NCBI RefSeq assembly: GCF_036588685.1
Contig: NC_086376.1
Coordinates: 26,015,930 to 26,079,929, forward strand
DNA length: 64,000 bases
Direction of reading: 5' to 3'
Source: Mytilus trossulus
Lineage: Eukaryota > Mollusca > Bivalvia > Mytilida > Mytilidae
Shown here: in pieces, positions 26,501-37,000 of the stretch
How the letters are laid out: the number at the start of each line of letters is the position of its first letter
Position numbering within the stretch: the first letter of the stretch is position 1
Notes under the pieces: generated by a model
Database searches by the model: none
Told to the model about the DNA's origin: nothing
Seen by the model: only the letters and a program-made list of their open reading frames with translations
Position numbers and translations under genes: made by a program

Positions 26501-29500
26501 TCATGCATGTTGAAGTTTGGTTATACCGGTCATGCATGTTGAAGTTTGGTTATACCGGTCATGCCTGTTGAGTTTGGTTATACCAGTCATGCCTGTTGAA
26601 GTTTGGTTATACCTGTCATGCATGTTGAAGTTTGGTTATACCGGTCATGTCTGTTGAAGTTTGGTTATACCGGTCATGCATGTTGAAGTTTGGTTATACC
26701 GGTCATGCCTGTTGAAGTTTGGTTATACCAGTCATGCCTGTTGAAGTTTGGCTGGACCAGTCATGCCCATTGAAGTTTGGTTATACCGGTCATGCCTGTT
26801 GAAGTTTGGTTATACCGGTCATGCCTGTTGAAGTTTGGCTGGACCGGTCATGCCTGTTGAAATTTGGTTATACCGGTCATGCCTGTTGAAGTTTGGTTAT
26901 ACCGGTCATGCATGTTGAAGTTTGGTTATACCGGTCATGCCTGTTGAAGTTTGGCTGGACCGGTCATGCCTGTTGAAGTTTGGTTATACCGGTCATGCCT
27001 GTTGAAGTTTGGTTATACCGGTCATGCATGTTGAAGTTTGGTTATACCGGTCATGCATGTTGAAGTTTGGTTATACCGGTCATGCCTGTTGAAGTTTGGC
27101 TGGACAGGTCATGCCTGTTAAAGTTTGGCTGGACCGGTCATGCATGTTGAAGTTTGGTTATACCGGTCATGCATGTTGAAGTTTGGTTATACCAGTCATG
27201 CATGTTGAAGTTTGGTTATACCGGTCATGCATGTTGAAGTTTGGTTATACCAGTCATGCCTGTTGAAGTTTGGTTATACCGGTCATGCCTGTTGAAGTTT
27301 GGCTGGACCGGTCATGCATGTTGAAGTTTGGTTATACCGGTCATGCCTGTTGAAGTTTGGTTATACCGGTCATGCATGTTGAAGTTTGGTTATACCGGTC
27401 ATGCCTGTTGAAGTTTGGCAGGACCGGTCATGCCTGTTAAAGTTTGGGTGGACCGGTCATGCATGTTGAAGTTTGGCTGGACCGGTCATGCATGTTGAAG
27501 TTTGGTTATACCGGTCATGCCTGTTGAAGTTTGGTTATACCGGTCATGCCTGTTGAAGTTTGGTTATACCGGTCATGCATGTTGAAGTTTGGTTATACCG
27601 GTCATGCCTGTTGAAGTTTGGCTGGACCAGTCATGCCTGTTAAAGTTTGGCTGGACCGGTCATGCATGTTGAAGTTTGGTTATACCGGTCATGCATGTTG
27701 AAGTTTGGTTATACCGGTCATGCATGTTGAAGTTTGGTTATACCGGTCATGCATGTTGAAGTTTGGTTATACCGGTCATGCATGTTGAAGTTTGGTTATA
27801 CCGGTCATGCATGTTGAAGTTTGGCTGGACTGGTCATGCATGTTGAAGTTTGGTTATACCGGTCATGCATGTTGAAGTTTGGTTATACCGGTCATGCATG
27901 TTGAAGTTTGGTTATTCCGGTCATGCATGTTGAAGTTTGGTTATACCGGTCATGCATGTTGAAGTTTGGTTATACCGGTCATGCATGTTGATGTTTGGTT
28001 ATACCGGTCATGCATGTTGAAGTTTTGTTATACCGGTCACGCCTGTTGAAGTTTGGCTGGATCGGTCATGCCTGTTGAAGTTTGGTTATACCGGTCATGC
28101 CTGTTGAAGTTTGGTTATACCAGTCATGCCTGTTGAAGTTTGGTTATACCGGTCATGCCTGTTGAAGTTTGGTTATACCAGTCATGCCTGTTGAAGTTTG
28201 GCTGGACCGGTCATGCCTGTTGAAGTTTGGTTATACCGGTCATGCCTGTTGAAGTTTGGTTATACCGGTCATGCCTGTTGAAGTTTGGTTATACCGGTCA
28301 TGCCTGTTGAAGTTTGGCTGGACCGATCATGCCTGTTGAAAATTTATTTCAAACAGGATAGCACATCATAAGTTTTACATAGAAGTTGTTTTAACCGAGG
28401 CAAGAAATTTAGATATGATCCATGTAAACTTATCAATCTTTAAAATAAACCCAGTCAGATTGTGTCTAAAGTCAGGAGCCTGTAATGTTGATGTTTGTTG
28501 CTATGTTACATATTTGTTTTTCATTCATTTTTTTCTTAAATAAATTAAGCTGTTAGTTTTTTTTTAATTTTTTATAGCTGACTATGCGGTGTGGACTTGG
28601 CTCATTGTTGAAGGTCCTGCAATGACCTATAGTTGTTAATTTCTGTGTCATCTGGTCTCTTGTGAAGATTTGACTCATTGGCAATCAAACCTCATCTTCT
28701 TTTTATATTAATCTTAAAGGTCATCATTTCAACTATGTAATTGTTGGATCTTTCAATATAAACCACTGGTTTAATCAATATTGTCACTGATTAGGAGGAG
28801 GGCTTGCATCTTCAAAGTAGTTTAACCATGCCACAGTCTTTATGTATTATGCTTTATCATATAATGCAAACTAATGGCAAGTGGTTCTTATTGATAGGGA
28901 CAGTGAATCATCTGATGGAATGTAAGTTTTTACCTAAGAACATGGCTCAGGTTGTACACTGGCAGATCCCGAAATTTTCCTAAGTGGGGGCCCAATGACT
29001 GCCTAAGAGGGGGCCCGCTCCAGTCACGCTTCAGTGATCCCCTATATAAGCAACCAATTTTTTCCCAATAAGGGGGGCCACCTCTGATGTACATCATCTG
29101 TTGACATTTAATATCTATTCTAAGATTCTATTTTTCTACTCTTAACCTAATTACCATAACAGATTCAATCTTACCAACTTAGATATCAAGTTCCTGCCTA
29201 AGTAAATATGATTCAATCTTACCAACTTAGATATCAAGTTCCTGCCTAAGTAAATATGATTCAATCTTACCAACTTAGATATCAAGTTCCTGCCTAAGTA
29301 AATATGATTCAATCTTACCAACTTAGATATCAAGTTCCTGCCTAAGTAAATATGATTCAATCTTACCAACTTAGATATCAAGATTTTGCCTAAGTAAATA
29401 TGATTCAATCTTACCAACTTAGATATCAAGTTCCTGCCTAAGTAAATATGATTCAATCTTACCAACTTAGATATCAAGTTCCTGCCTAAGTAAATATGAT

Positions 29501-30497
29501 TCAATCTTACCAACTTAGATATCAAGTTCCTTCCTAAGTAAATATGATTCAATCTTACCAACTTAGATATCAAGTTCCTGCCTGTTAAGTAAATATGATT
29601 CAATCTTACCAACTTAGATATCAAGTTCCTGCCTAAGTAAATATGATTCAATCTTACCAACTTAGATATCAAGTTCCTGCCTAAGTAAATATGATTCAAT
29701 CTTACCAACTTAGATATCAAGTTCCTGCCTAAGTAAATATGATTCAATCTTACCAACTTAGATATCAAGTTCCTGCCTAAGTAAATATGATTCAATCTTA
29801 CCAACTTAGATATCAAGTTCCTGCCTAAGTAAATATGATTCAATACTTTATAACTCTCATCTGTCAGTAAGTCCTCTGGAAACTCTGTTAAACCTTTATA
29901 TGTTAACTGTAAACTGCAAACCTTGTTACAAACTGAAATAGGATTTTGAATTTTGATTATGTTTTAATATAGATTTATAGATCATCAAACCTTGAATCAA
30001 AACAAAAACAACCAAATAAACTATTCTAGTCAAATCAGCAACAATCCTTCTTAAAATGATTTCAAAGCACGCAGAACTGTAAAAATTGCCTCTGTCATAT
30101 TGAAATTTTAATTGTTTAGTATACATTATAGTATATCAATATCTAGATATAAGTTGAGTTTCTACCCAAAAAAAAAGTATTTGACTTAAAACATGTAAAA
30201 TGTATTAGACTGGAGATGTTGATGTAGGTTACATGAGTGTATGTTTTTCATAAGACCTGTGAATGAGAAATTTATAATCCCAGTTTTCAAAAATTGCACT
30301 AAATTAAGTGATTTATCTCCCCTGATTGTGATAAATAGTACCTTGCAAAAGATTGATTTTGTGACTATGGAATTAAATAGTATGTCTATATTTTCAAACA
30401 AGAGGAAGAAATTGCAAATAAAGTTTTCAAAAACACATTTCAATGTCAATCTATATAAATAAACCTTACGTTGATTTTGCTGCTCTGGTACATCCAT
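20475..30497 (-). CDS. LRRC28: LRRC28, leucine-rich repeat-containing protein 28 (complete, nine exons)
   Basis: Exons, minus strand: 30470-30497, 29802-29932, 25881-25918, 24814-24851, 23827-23964, 22927-23133, 22526-22628, 22077-22267, 20475-20728. All junctions are GT-AG and the phases agree, giving 375 aa against about 367 in human. It starts MDVPEQQNQ. Leucine-rich repeats occupy roughly residues 20-220 (LTEFPEDLLTDE; LPENLGNL; VNHNKLQFLPE; LNVTGNELTSLP). A C-terminal region follows with SCGCEP, CILPLTELAMRKA, CPLANCEMCQSN and MCCSLQC, the conserved cysteine-containing tail that distinguishes LRRC28 from other LRR proteins. Molecular function of the family is poorly known. Oddities: exon 2's donor lies in a 48-bp tandem array with 13 further in-frame donors, and the last 15 codons lie in a 66-bp minisatellite. 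Introns carry several MITEs. The gene is divergent from ELP1. Confidence 0.9.
21485..21695. mobile_element. MITE-like inverted-repeat element in LRRC28 intron 8
   Basis: The left part 'ccaacttattttcgctaat' is answered on the right by 'gcgaaaataaatcgctcacg'. Further 'ttcgc' phrases lie between. The exact ends are uncertain. Confidence 0.5.
21730..21953. mobile_element. TACTGTGGATTCATT MITE
   Basis: Left end TACTGTGGATTCATT, right end AATGAATCCACAGT. The internal 'tttcgtgggtaccaattttt' is answered by 'aaaattgatatccaacgaat'. A decayed relative lies at 31936-32137. Confidence 0.8.
23668..23814. mobile_element. CAGGGGCAGATCCAG MITE beside an LRRC28 splice donor
   Basis: Ends are CAGGGGCAGATCCAG and CTGGAGCCGCGCCTG. 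The 5-bp direct repeat TAGTA flanks it (23663-23667, 23815-23819). Only seven intron bases separate the repeat from the LRRC28 exon 5 donor at 23826. A relative is at 53692-53841. Confidence 0.8.
26452..28342. repeat. 29-bp minisatellite in LRRC28 intron 2, about 65 copies
   Basis: The unit is TTGAAGTTTGGTTATACCGG followed by TCATGC(A/C)TG. Two sub-types are interspersed: GGTTATACC and GGCTGGACC, and a second alternation ATG/CTG at the unit end. On the LRRC28 transcript strand every unit contains GCATG. Confidence 0.95.
28575..28705 (-). repeat. short interspersed repeat, 'gaagatg' family, reverse orientation
   Basis: The reverse complement reads 'aaaagaagatgaggtttgat' and continues into 'acaagagaccagatgacac' and 'aacaactataggtcattgca'. 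Confidence 0.7.
28955..29075. repeat. G/C-rich repeat fragment 'gtgggggcccaatgac'
   Basis: A short block with 'ggcagatcccgaaattttcc' and 'taaggggggccacc', compositionally unlike its surroundings. It is probably a small DNA element; no second copy was found in the window. Confidence 0.45.
29155..29848 (-). repeat. 48-bp minisatellite spanning LRRC28 exon 2/intron 2 junction, 14 copies
   Basis: The unit on the plus strand begins GATTCAATCTTACCAACTTA and ends CCTAAGTAAATAT. On the LRRC28 strand each unit encodes NHIYLGRNLISKLVRL and contains the donor TTG|GTAAGA. One unit has a 3-bp insertion near 29583, which keeps the frame. One has two residue changes (GKI for GRN). Possible exon ends fall at 29802, 29754 and so on down to 29175. 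Reading through all copies reaches a stop at 29151-29153. Confidence 0.95.
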
Positions 30498-31935
30498 TCT
30501 TCTAGAGTGAAAGTCCAGATTTATATACCATGTATACTAAAGTCCTGTAATGAGAAATATGCAAACACATCTTGTTTTTCTAAATAACTATTTCTTTATA
30601 ATTTAATATTGGATGTAGAAAGTTCTCTGATTGGCTTAAGTTTTTTGTCTATCAGCTCATACATGTAGACATAATTTTGGCAATTGCATGACCTTGAAGT
30701 CATCAACGTTTTCTCATGATTTACTCCTAAAACTTGCATCTCCCAATGTTTTGAGTAACTTAAATTCAGCTTTTGTATGAATATTAAATAACAAATACAC
30801 TGCTCAGCAGGTAAGTCTTGTTGGTTACTTATTTTAAAAAAAAATATTTAAAAAAAAAAAAATTAATTTCAAATTTCAGTTTAAAAATATAGCGTTATAT
30901 AGAGTTTAGATTTTAAAGTTTGAAAAAAAGAAACATAAAAATATCTGTAAAATTATTTAAAAAAAATCTAGTTTCAGACTGTCTATATAACCCAACTTTA
31001 ATAGAATAATTAAACTTACAGCCTTTTAGTTGTCTTTTCATAAGACCACTAGATTGAGCAGTTACAATTTATACATACCATTTAAAAGAGAGTATGAAAT
31101 ATTTCAACTTTCAATTTTTGTATAAATAGTTAATTTATGTTTAGTCTTTAAAATATATATTTCTATTTTCATTTATATATGTTGCACAACTTATAATATC
31201 AAAATCCTCTTAAATGTATAGATCCTGCTGAAATTTATCTTAACCTACTGTTCCTAAAGCTTTGTCTGTGACTGTTGAATTGCAACCATAGTGTCTTATA
31301 AATGTTTCCACATGATTAAATATTCTAGAATGTCCTGGAACATTCTAGATTTGATCAATTATGCTGCAATGACAATATATATACACTACATAATACTGCC
31401 TTTTATATTCAAAGTTTTTACTAGTGGGATATTTGTGCAATAAAGTGTATTTCTGCCATTAAGATGAAAATAGAATAATTTTGCAGTAAACATTCATCTC
31501 ATGTGCACCTTACTTTATGTTTGACATGTTTGCAAAATGTTACTAGCTGATAAAAGATCATTTTAGCTGTAGTCCTTCACAGATCTTCACTTTACAAATT
31601 ATTTTGTGGTAGTTAGTTGAACCTTTTAAAAAATGTACATTATTTCACATGCTTTTTATTCTGTATAATTGGATATATAAGTATGGAAAAAACAATATAT
31701 GACAAATTTTCATTTTTTTTGCATTTAAATGTTATAGCTAATTTTAAAAACAAAAACAATAATAAACTTATTCACTGCGAGGTTAAAACATGTCTGCGCC
31801 CATGAAATCTCATGCAATTTTTTGAAATGTACACGTTTAATACAAACTGGTGTTAATTTTGATGATATGAAGTGAAAAAGATAGACTGAAGGTGGTTTTT
31901 TTTTTACATTATATTTAAATGAAAAGCCTTACTCG

Positions 31936-32137
31936 AAAAGAAATACAGACCTTCATTTATTTTCAAATATGGTTATCAATTTTTTCGTAAATTGAGGAAA
32001 TTTTGCACTTTCGTGAATATTTGCTTTCTTGGTTTTGTCAAAGTATTTATACAACCCAATAGCAAATTTTTGATTTGTTGAACTTTCGAATAAACTACGA
32101 AAATTGGTATCCAACGAATAATTATGAGTCCACAGGA
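31936..32137. mobile_element. decayed copy of the TACTGTGGATTCATT MITE
   Basis: It shares 'ttcatttattttc', 'attgaggaaa', 'ttggttttgtcaa' and 'ggtatccaacgaata' with 21730-21953 and ends in 'gagtccacag'. Substitutions are numerous. Confidence 0.6.
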
Positions 32138-32183
32138 AGAACTTGTGACGGGGTAGGACCTTTACCAGGACTGCGGGATAAAT

Positions 32184-32865
32184 AGTCCAAATAATTATGA
32201 CGTCTTGAAAGGCTAATATGATGCAGGCATTACCTGTAAATGAGGACGCAGTCTGTATGAATTAATTTTTTTTACTTTAATACATATTTGTTAAAAAAAG
32301 AAACAGAATACCGTAACGTTTCCGATTTTGGTTCTATTGTCAGGGATTTTAGTTGCGACATTATTTTAGTTATGATGTCATATGCAATGTAAACAAAAAC
32401 ACGCTATCAGCAGGTAACGTTTTTTCATATCAAGGAATTATTAAAAATGAAATTGGTATTGCGTTCGATCCTTCCTATTTTATACTAGACTGATAAATTT
32501 ATACTTTACTCAAAGTTTCATACAAACAAGACCGAAAAAGGAAGTACATTGTAGATTTCTGCGCAGATGCGGGAATTCAAAACATGACATAAAAAAAATT
32601 GAATAATTTTGAGTTCGTTAGTACAATGAAAATTTCGGGAAAATTTTCCATGATTTATTTTTTATTATTATTGATTTTTCTACTGTTATTGGGGACTTCG
32701 TATCCTTTTTATAATTTTTTTCTTTGACGCCTTACAGTCCAAATAATTATGACGTCTTGAAAGGCTATTATATTTTTTTTCTTTAACGCTGAAAAAATTA
32801 TACCAGCCTTTCAAGACGTCATAATTATTTGGATAGCCTTTCAAGACATCATATTTATTTGGACT
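32184..32865. mobile_element. inverted-repeat element with doubled ends
   Basis: A ~31-bp sequence beginning AGTCCAAATAATTATGACGT occurs forward at 32184-32214 and 32735-32765. It occurs inverted at about 32805-32832 and 32835-32865. The outer pair defines the element; the inner pair forms a close hairpin. Confidence 0.7.
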
Positions 32866-34065
32866 ACAGGATCAGTTATTTTTCAGCTCAGGTTTCGGGA
32901 TTGACCCTTTCGGGATCCGGAAATTCTTATTTTCGAATTTCGATATTTGAATTTATATTTCGAAACTTGGTGAATAATTTATATATATTGACATAAGCTC
33001 CCTTTTGATTTAAGAAATTTTAACTTTTAAATAAACAATTTTGCATTTCTGAGTTATGGGGTTTTATTCATAAAAAAGGGGGATTTTGGAGTTTTCCAAC
33101 AATAACTTAAAATGCGTTTAGCAGTTTTCATGAAACTTAATGATTTTATTCACAAAAAAGGGGGAATTTTCCAGTTTTGGTACAATGCTTTGAGCAGTTA
33201 TCATGAACATGCTTTGTTGACTGGTTTATATCTATTAAGATAACCTCCCTTTAGTTTTTTATGAATTTCTAGTATGACATTGAGAAGTTATTGAACTTTA
33301 TTAATTGAAAAAGCGACAGGCATATCATGCGCTCATGGCACAGCTGTTTATTTAATCTATCATCACTGGTAAATCAAACTTTTAAAGGGTAGATCATAAG
33401 TATATATTTTTTGAGACTGAATTTTCTTATAATTTGCCAAAATGAAGATTTTACTATGCTTTTTTCAAAAATTTAATAGAAAGTATGGGTCACCATGCTA
33501 TTTTTCAAGCTATGAGTTGTTGAAAATTGCCAAAATTTGGTTAGTTTGTTCATGAAAAAACACATTAGTGTGCATAAATAAAAATCTATGAGATAGAATT
33601 TTGAAATATAGTGTGCATGTTGCGAGAAGATAAGTTTCATAATATGTTTTAAGAAAATAAAAAGAAAACATCGTGTCACCGAACTTGTTTTCTTGCTACA
33701 AGTAAAAAGAAAAAAAAATCCCTATTAGCCAAGTATAAATTTTGTACTAAAAGAGCTATCTCCCTTTAAATGGCTCATTTGATATAAAATGATTTTAGAA
33801 CCCCAAAAAATGATATTGTTAAAATATTTTATTTAATACAATTAATTGACAAGTTTTTTTCATATAGAAACACAATCTAACCATTGAATTGCAAAGATTT
33901 CTCCAAATTTGCATAAATAGACAAATAACTAGACCGATTTTGTATTGTGATTGTACAATCCAAGATGGTGGTATACCATCAATCTACCTTAATATTTTAG
34001 ATATGACATGAATGTTTTTTTATTTCAGATAGTTACAATATTTAATAGAAAACTAGTGATATAAT

Positions 34066-37000
34066 ATGAGGAACCTTGAACTTCTATACTCTGTACAGTT
34101 ATCTCCCTTGAGAGACTTGGAACATATACAATGTAGTGCTGTTGATTATGATACAGGTGTTATATACTGTGCTTCATCCAGATGCATTGTGGGATTGAAT
34201 CCTAAGGATGGGCAGGTATGTTATAAAAATGTTTTGTGCTGCAATGGCTAATTGTAACCATACATACATGTACCAAAATAAGTAATTTCTGATATTATCT
34301 CGCAATAGTTTATATGGGGAAAATATTTGAAATAATTCCCTTCATAATATGAAATGAAGCTTTTCTGAAAAAGCTTTCCTTGGTCAAAGCTAAGAAGTAA
34401 AATTCATAGTCAAGAAATATTAAGAGTTTGTTACAACTAAAATATATAGGATTTCCTAACTGGAAATTTAATATTTTCTGTATACATTGATGTCAAACAA
34501 CCTAAAAATAAATTAAGAAGAGAAAAATTGTACGATGTATTCATAATATATATCTCATTTAATAACTTTTAGTGTAGGACAATAAGACCTGTAAAATATA
34601 AAGAGCTGGTTGTCCACTGAAGTTAAATGCAGGCTATTTTAGCTGAAGTGCCGATTGAGTCAGAGTGTCAGACATCGGTGAAAACATGTCAAAACAAAAC
34701 CCACTCAAGTTTTTATTGATTTTGTTCAAAATGTATTATAGTGCTTGAATATAAGATTTGTTTCCTTTTCCTGTTCTGTTTCATTTGTATTTCAATATTG
34801 AATTTAGTTGCAATGCACTAGAAATTAACAACAAAGGGGAGATAACTCCATAACTTGCTATCATTCTTACCAAAAAATATAGTAATTTCTCCAATCACCA
34901 GACACTTAGAAATGAATTACCATTTCTAACTCAGGATAAGGGTAACATCAAAACAGGATGCTGAGTTCGGTTTGTTTTTTTCTGCATTTTCAAAATTTCT
35001 AACTTGCCTGATTCTTACAAAGACTAGCACTTCAGTAATGAAATATGAAAAGGATAAGCATCACTTTAATACCATTTTTTCGAGAAAAAAAATTGAAGAT
35101 TTCTATGAAAACACCGGTATACAGAAACAGGATGTTGTAAACTTGCATTTCAGATTTAGTCCTCAACTTTGACCAAATATTAAGAATGTAGAGAGTATAT
35201 ACAGTTTTAACACAAATTGGCCATAGTCTTCATTTGTGTACAATTTGGAAATTAGTATGGGGTTCATTATCACTGAACTAGTATATATTTGTTTAGGGGC
35301 CAGCTGAAGGACGCCTCTGGGTGCAGGAATTTCTCGCTACATTGAAGACCTGTTGGTGACCTTCTGCTGTTGTTTGTTTTTTATTTGGTCGGGTTGTTGT
35401 CTCTTTGACCCATTCCCCATTTCCATTCTCAATTTTATTTATATTTCACCCATTTATCAATATATATGTTGTTGTCAGCTTTTTGATATCAGTTATATTG
35501 TATCTATGAATAATATGATGGTTAATCTAATTTCAGATCACAGGAGTTGTTTCCCTTCTAACAGATGATTATATGCCAACAGATGGCAGTGGCAAGGTTG
35601 TAGGGATCCAATGTATTCCAGATCAACAGTCAGTATGTGTAGCCACAGATAATGGTAATCTTTTGGTGTGGAATGTCTTAGTTGGAGATGTGAGTAATTT
35701 AAGATTAAAATCATTGTTATTTACATTTACAAGACATAGTTAAACAATGGGGAAAATAGACAGAAAGACAAATACTACCACGATTATTGGTGAAAATTAT
35801 TTTATACTCTTGTTGATTAAGAAATCTCTGTGTCAATTTATTATTGCTATTGTGGAAGAATGGATAAACATTTGAGAATAATTATTACATTTTTAGGAAA
35901 TTCTGCACACAATGCTATCAAAATTAGTATTTTTGGCTGAAATCTAATAAAATTACGAACAACTGTTGTTTAACTCATGGAACTCTAATACACCTTATCG
36001 CTATTTGTCCGCCATTACTGGATATCACACAGGTTCACGTAAAATTTTGACGTTATAAAACAAAATATCTGACGCCACAATGGAAAAGTGATTGTTGTAT
36101 GCGTCAAAAGGTCAAGCAGCCTGGTCGGCCGGCCGAGTAGGCTAATAGCGATAAGGTGTATAATCTTTTCATTAAGTCTTTCCATACTATTAAATAAACT
36201 CATCATAGATACCACTACCAGGACTAAATTTAGTATAGTATAGTTTTTACATAACATGTTTTGTAGTTAGAATGTGTTGGCAATGTTGAAAGTGGATTTA
36301 CCTCTATGTGCTGGAGTCCTGACCTAGAGTTACTGGTATTAACTACAGGTAATTATGATTGTGTTAGATTAAATCTTTGTAACTATTATATTACTTCCTT
36401 ATGAAGTCAAACTAGAATAATATAATTTATGCCATTAAAGTTAGATATATAGCTGGTTCCATTACTGTCAGTCCCTTAAACCCAAAGTTTGGCAAACATA
36501 AGGTTGTCACCTGCAATGTAAAAGAATCTGTAACATTGGAATAAAAAATCTACTTTTTTTTCCTCTGACACACAATACAAAATTTGTTGACAACACATAG
36601 TGTAATCCTAGTGCATCTAATCTTTATCCTTATGACAATTTCAGAAACCACTATCAATTGCAGGTTACAACCTCATGTTTGGGTTTCAGGAACTGATAGT
36701 TATGGAGCCTGCTATACACCTTACTCTAACAGCAAGATATTATATTTTGTTTATTCCAGCAGATAATAAATTGAATCTGATATTATTTTTCTTATCACAA
36801 GTAAAAATTCATATGACATAAAACATGATACCGTATAGGGGGTTATTTTCGGGGGTGTAAAATTTCGCGATTTTTTTTTGATAAGGTATACGAAAAATTT
36901 TGGCGGTTATTATTTTGGCGGATCCAACATTTTTAGCATTACCTTTGCATGTCCACTTTTAAATTGGCGGAATTTATTTTGGCGACTTTGTTCTATCCGC

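Larger units (their letters stand above)
30498..34028. promoter_or_regulatory. divergent LRRC28/ELP1 intergenic region
   Basis: About 3.5 kb separates the LRRC28 start codon (minus) from the ELP1 coding exon (plus), so promoters for both should lie here. No core promoter element could be assigned. A donor-like CAG|GTAACG near 32414 could end a non-coding first ELP1 exon. The region also carries MITEs at 31936-32137 and 32184-32865. Confidence 0.4.

Noticed and set aside
26452-28342. CRISPR-like array
   Set aside because: Units are directly contiguous with no spacers, and the genome is eukaryotic. It is a minisatellite.
29151-29843. 230-codon repeat protein as an independent gene
   Set aside because: The array is the duplicated end of LRRC28 exon 2. 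The open frame has no own start context and is better explained as exon plus tandem donors.
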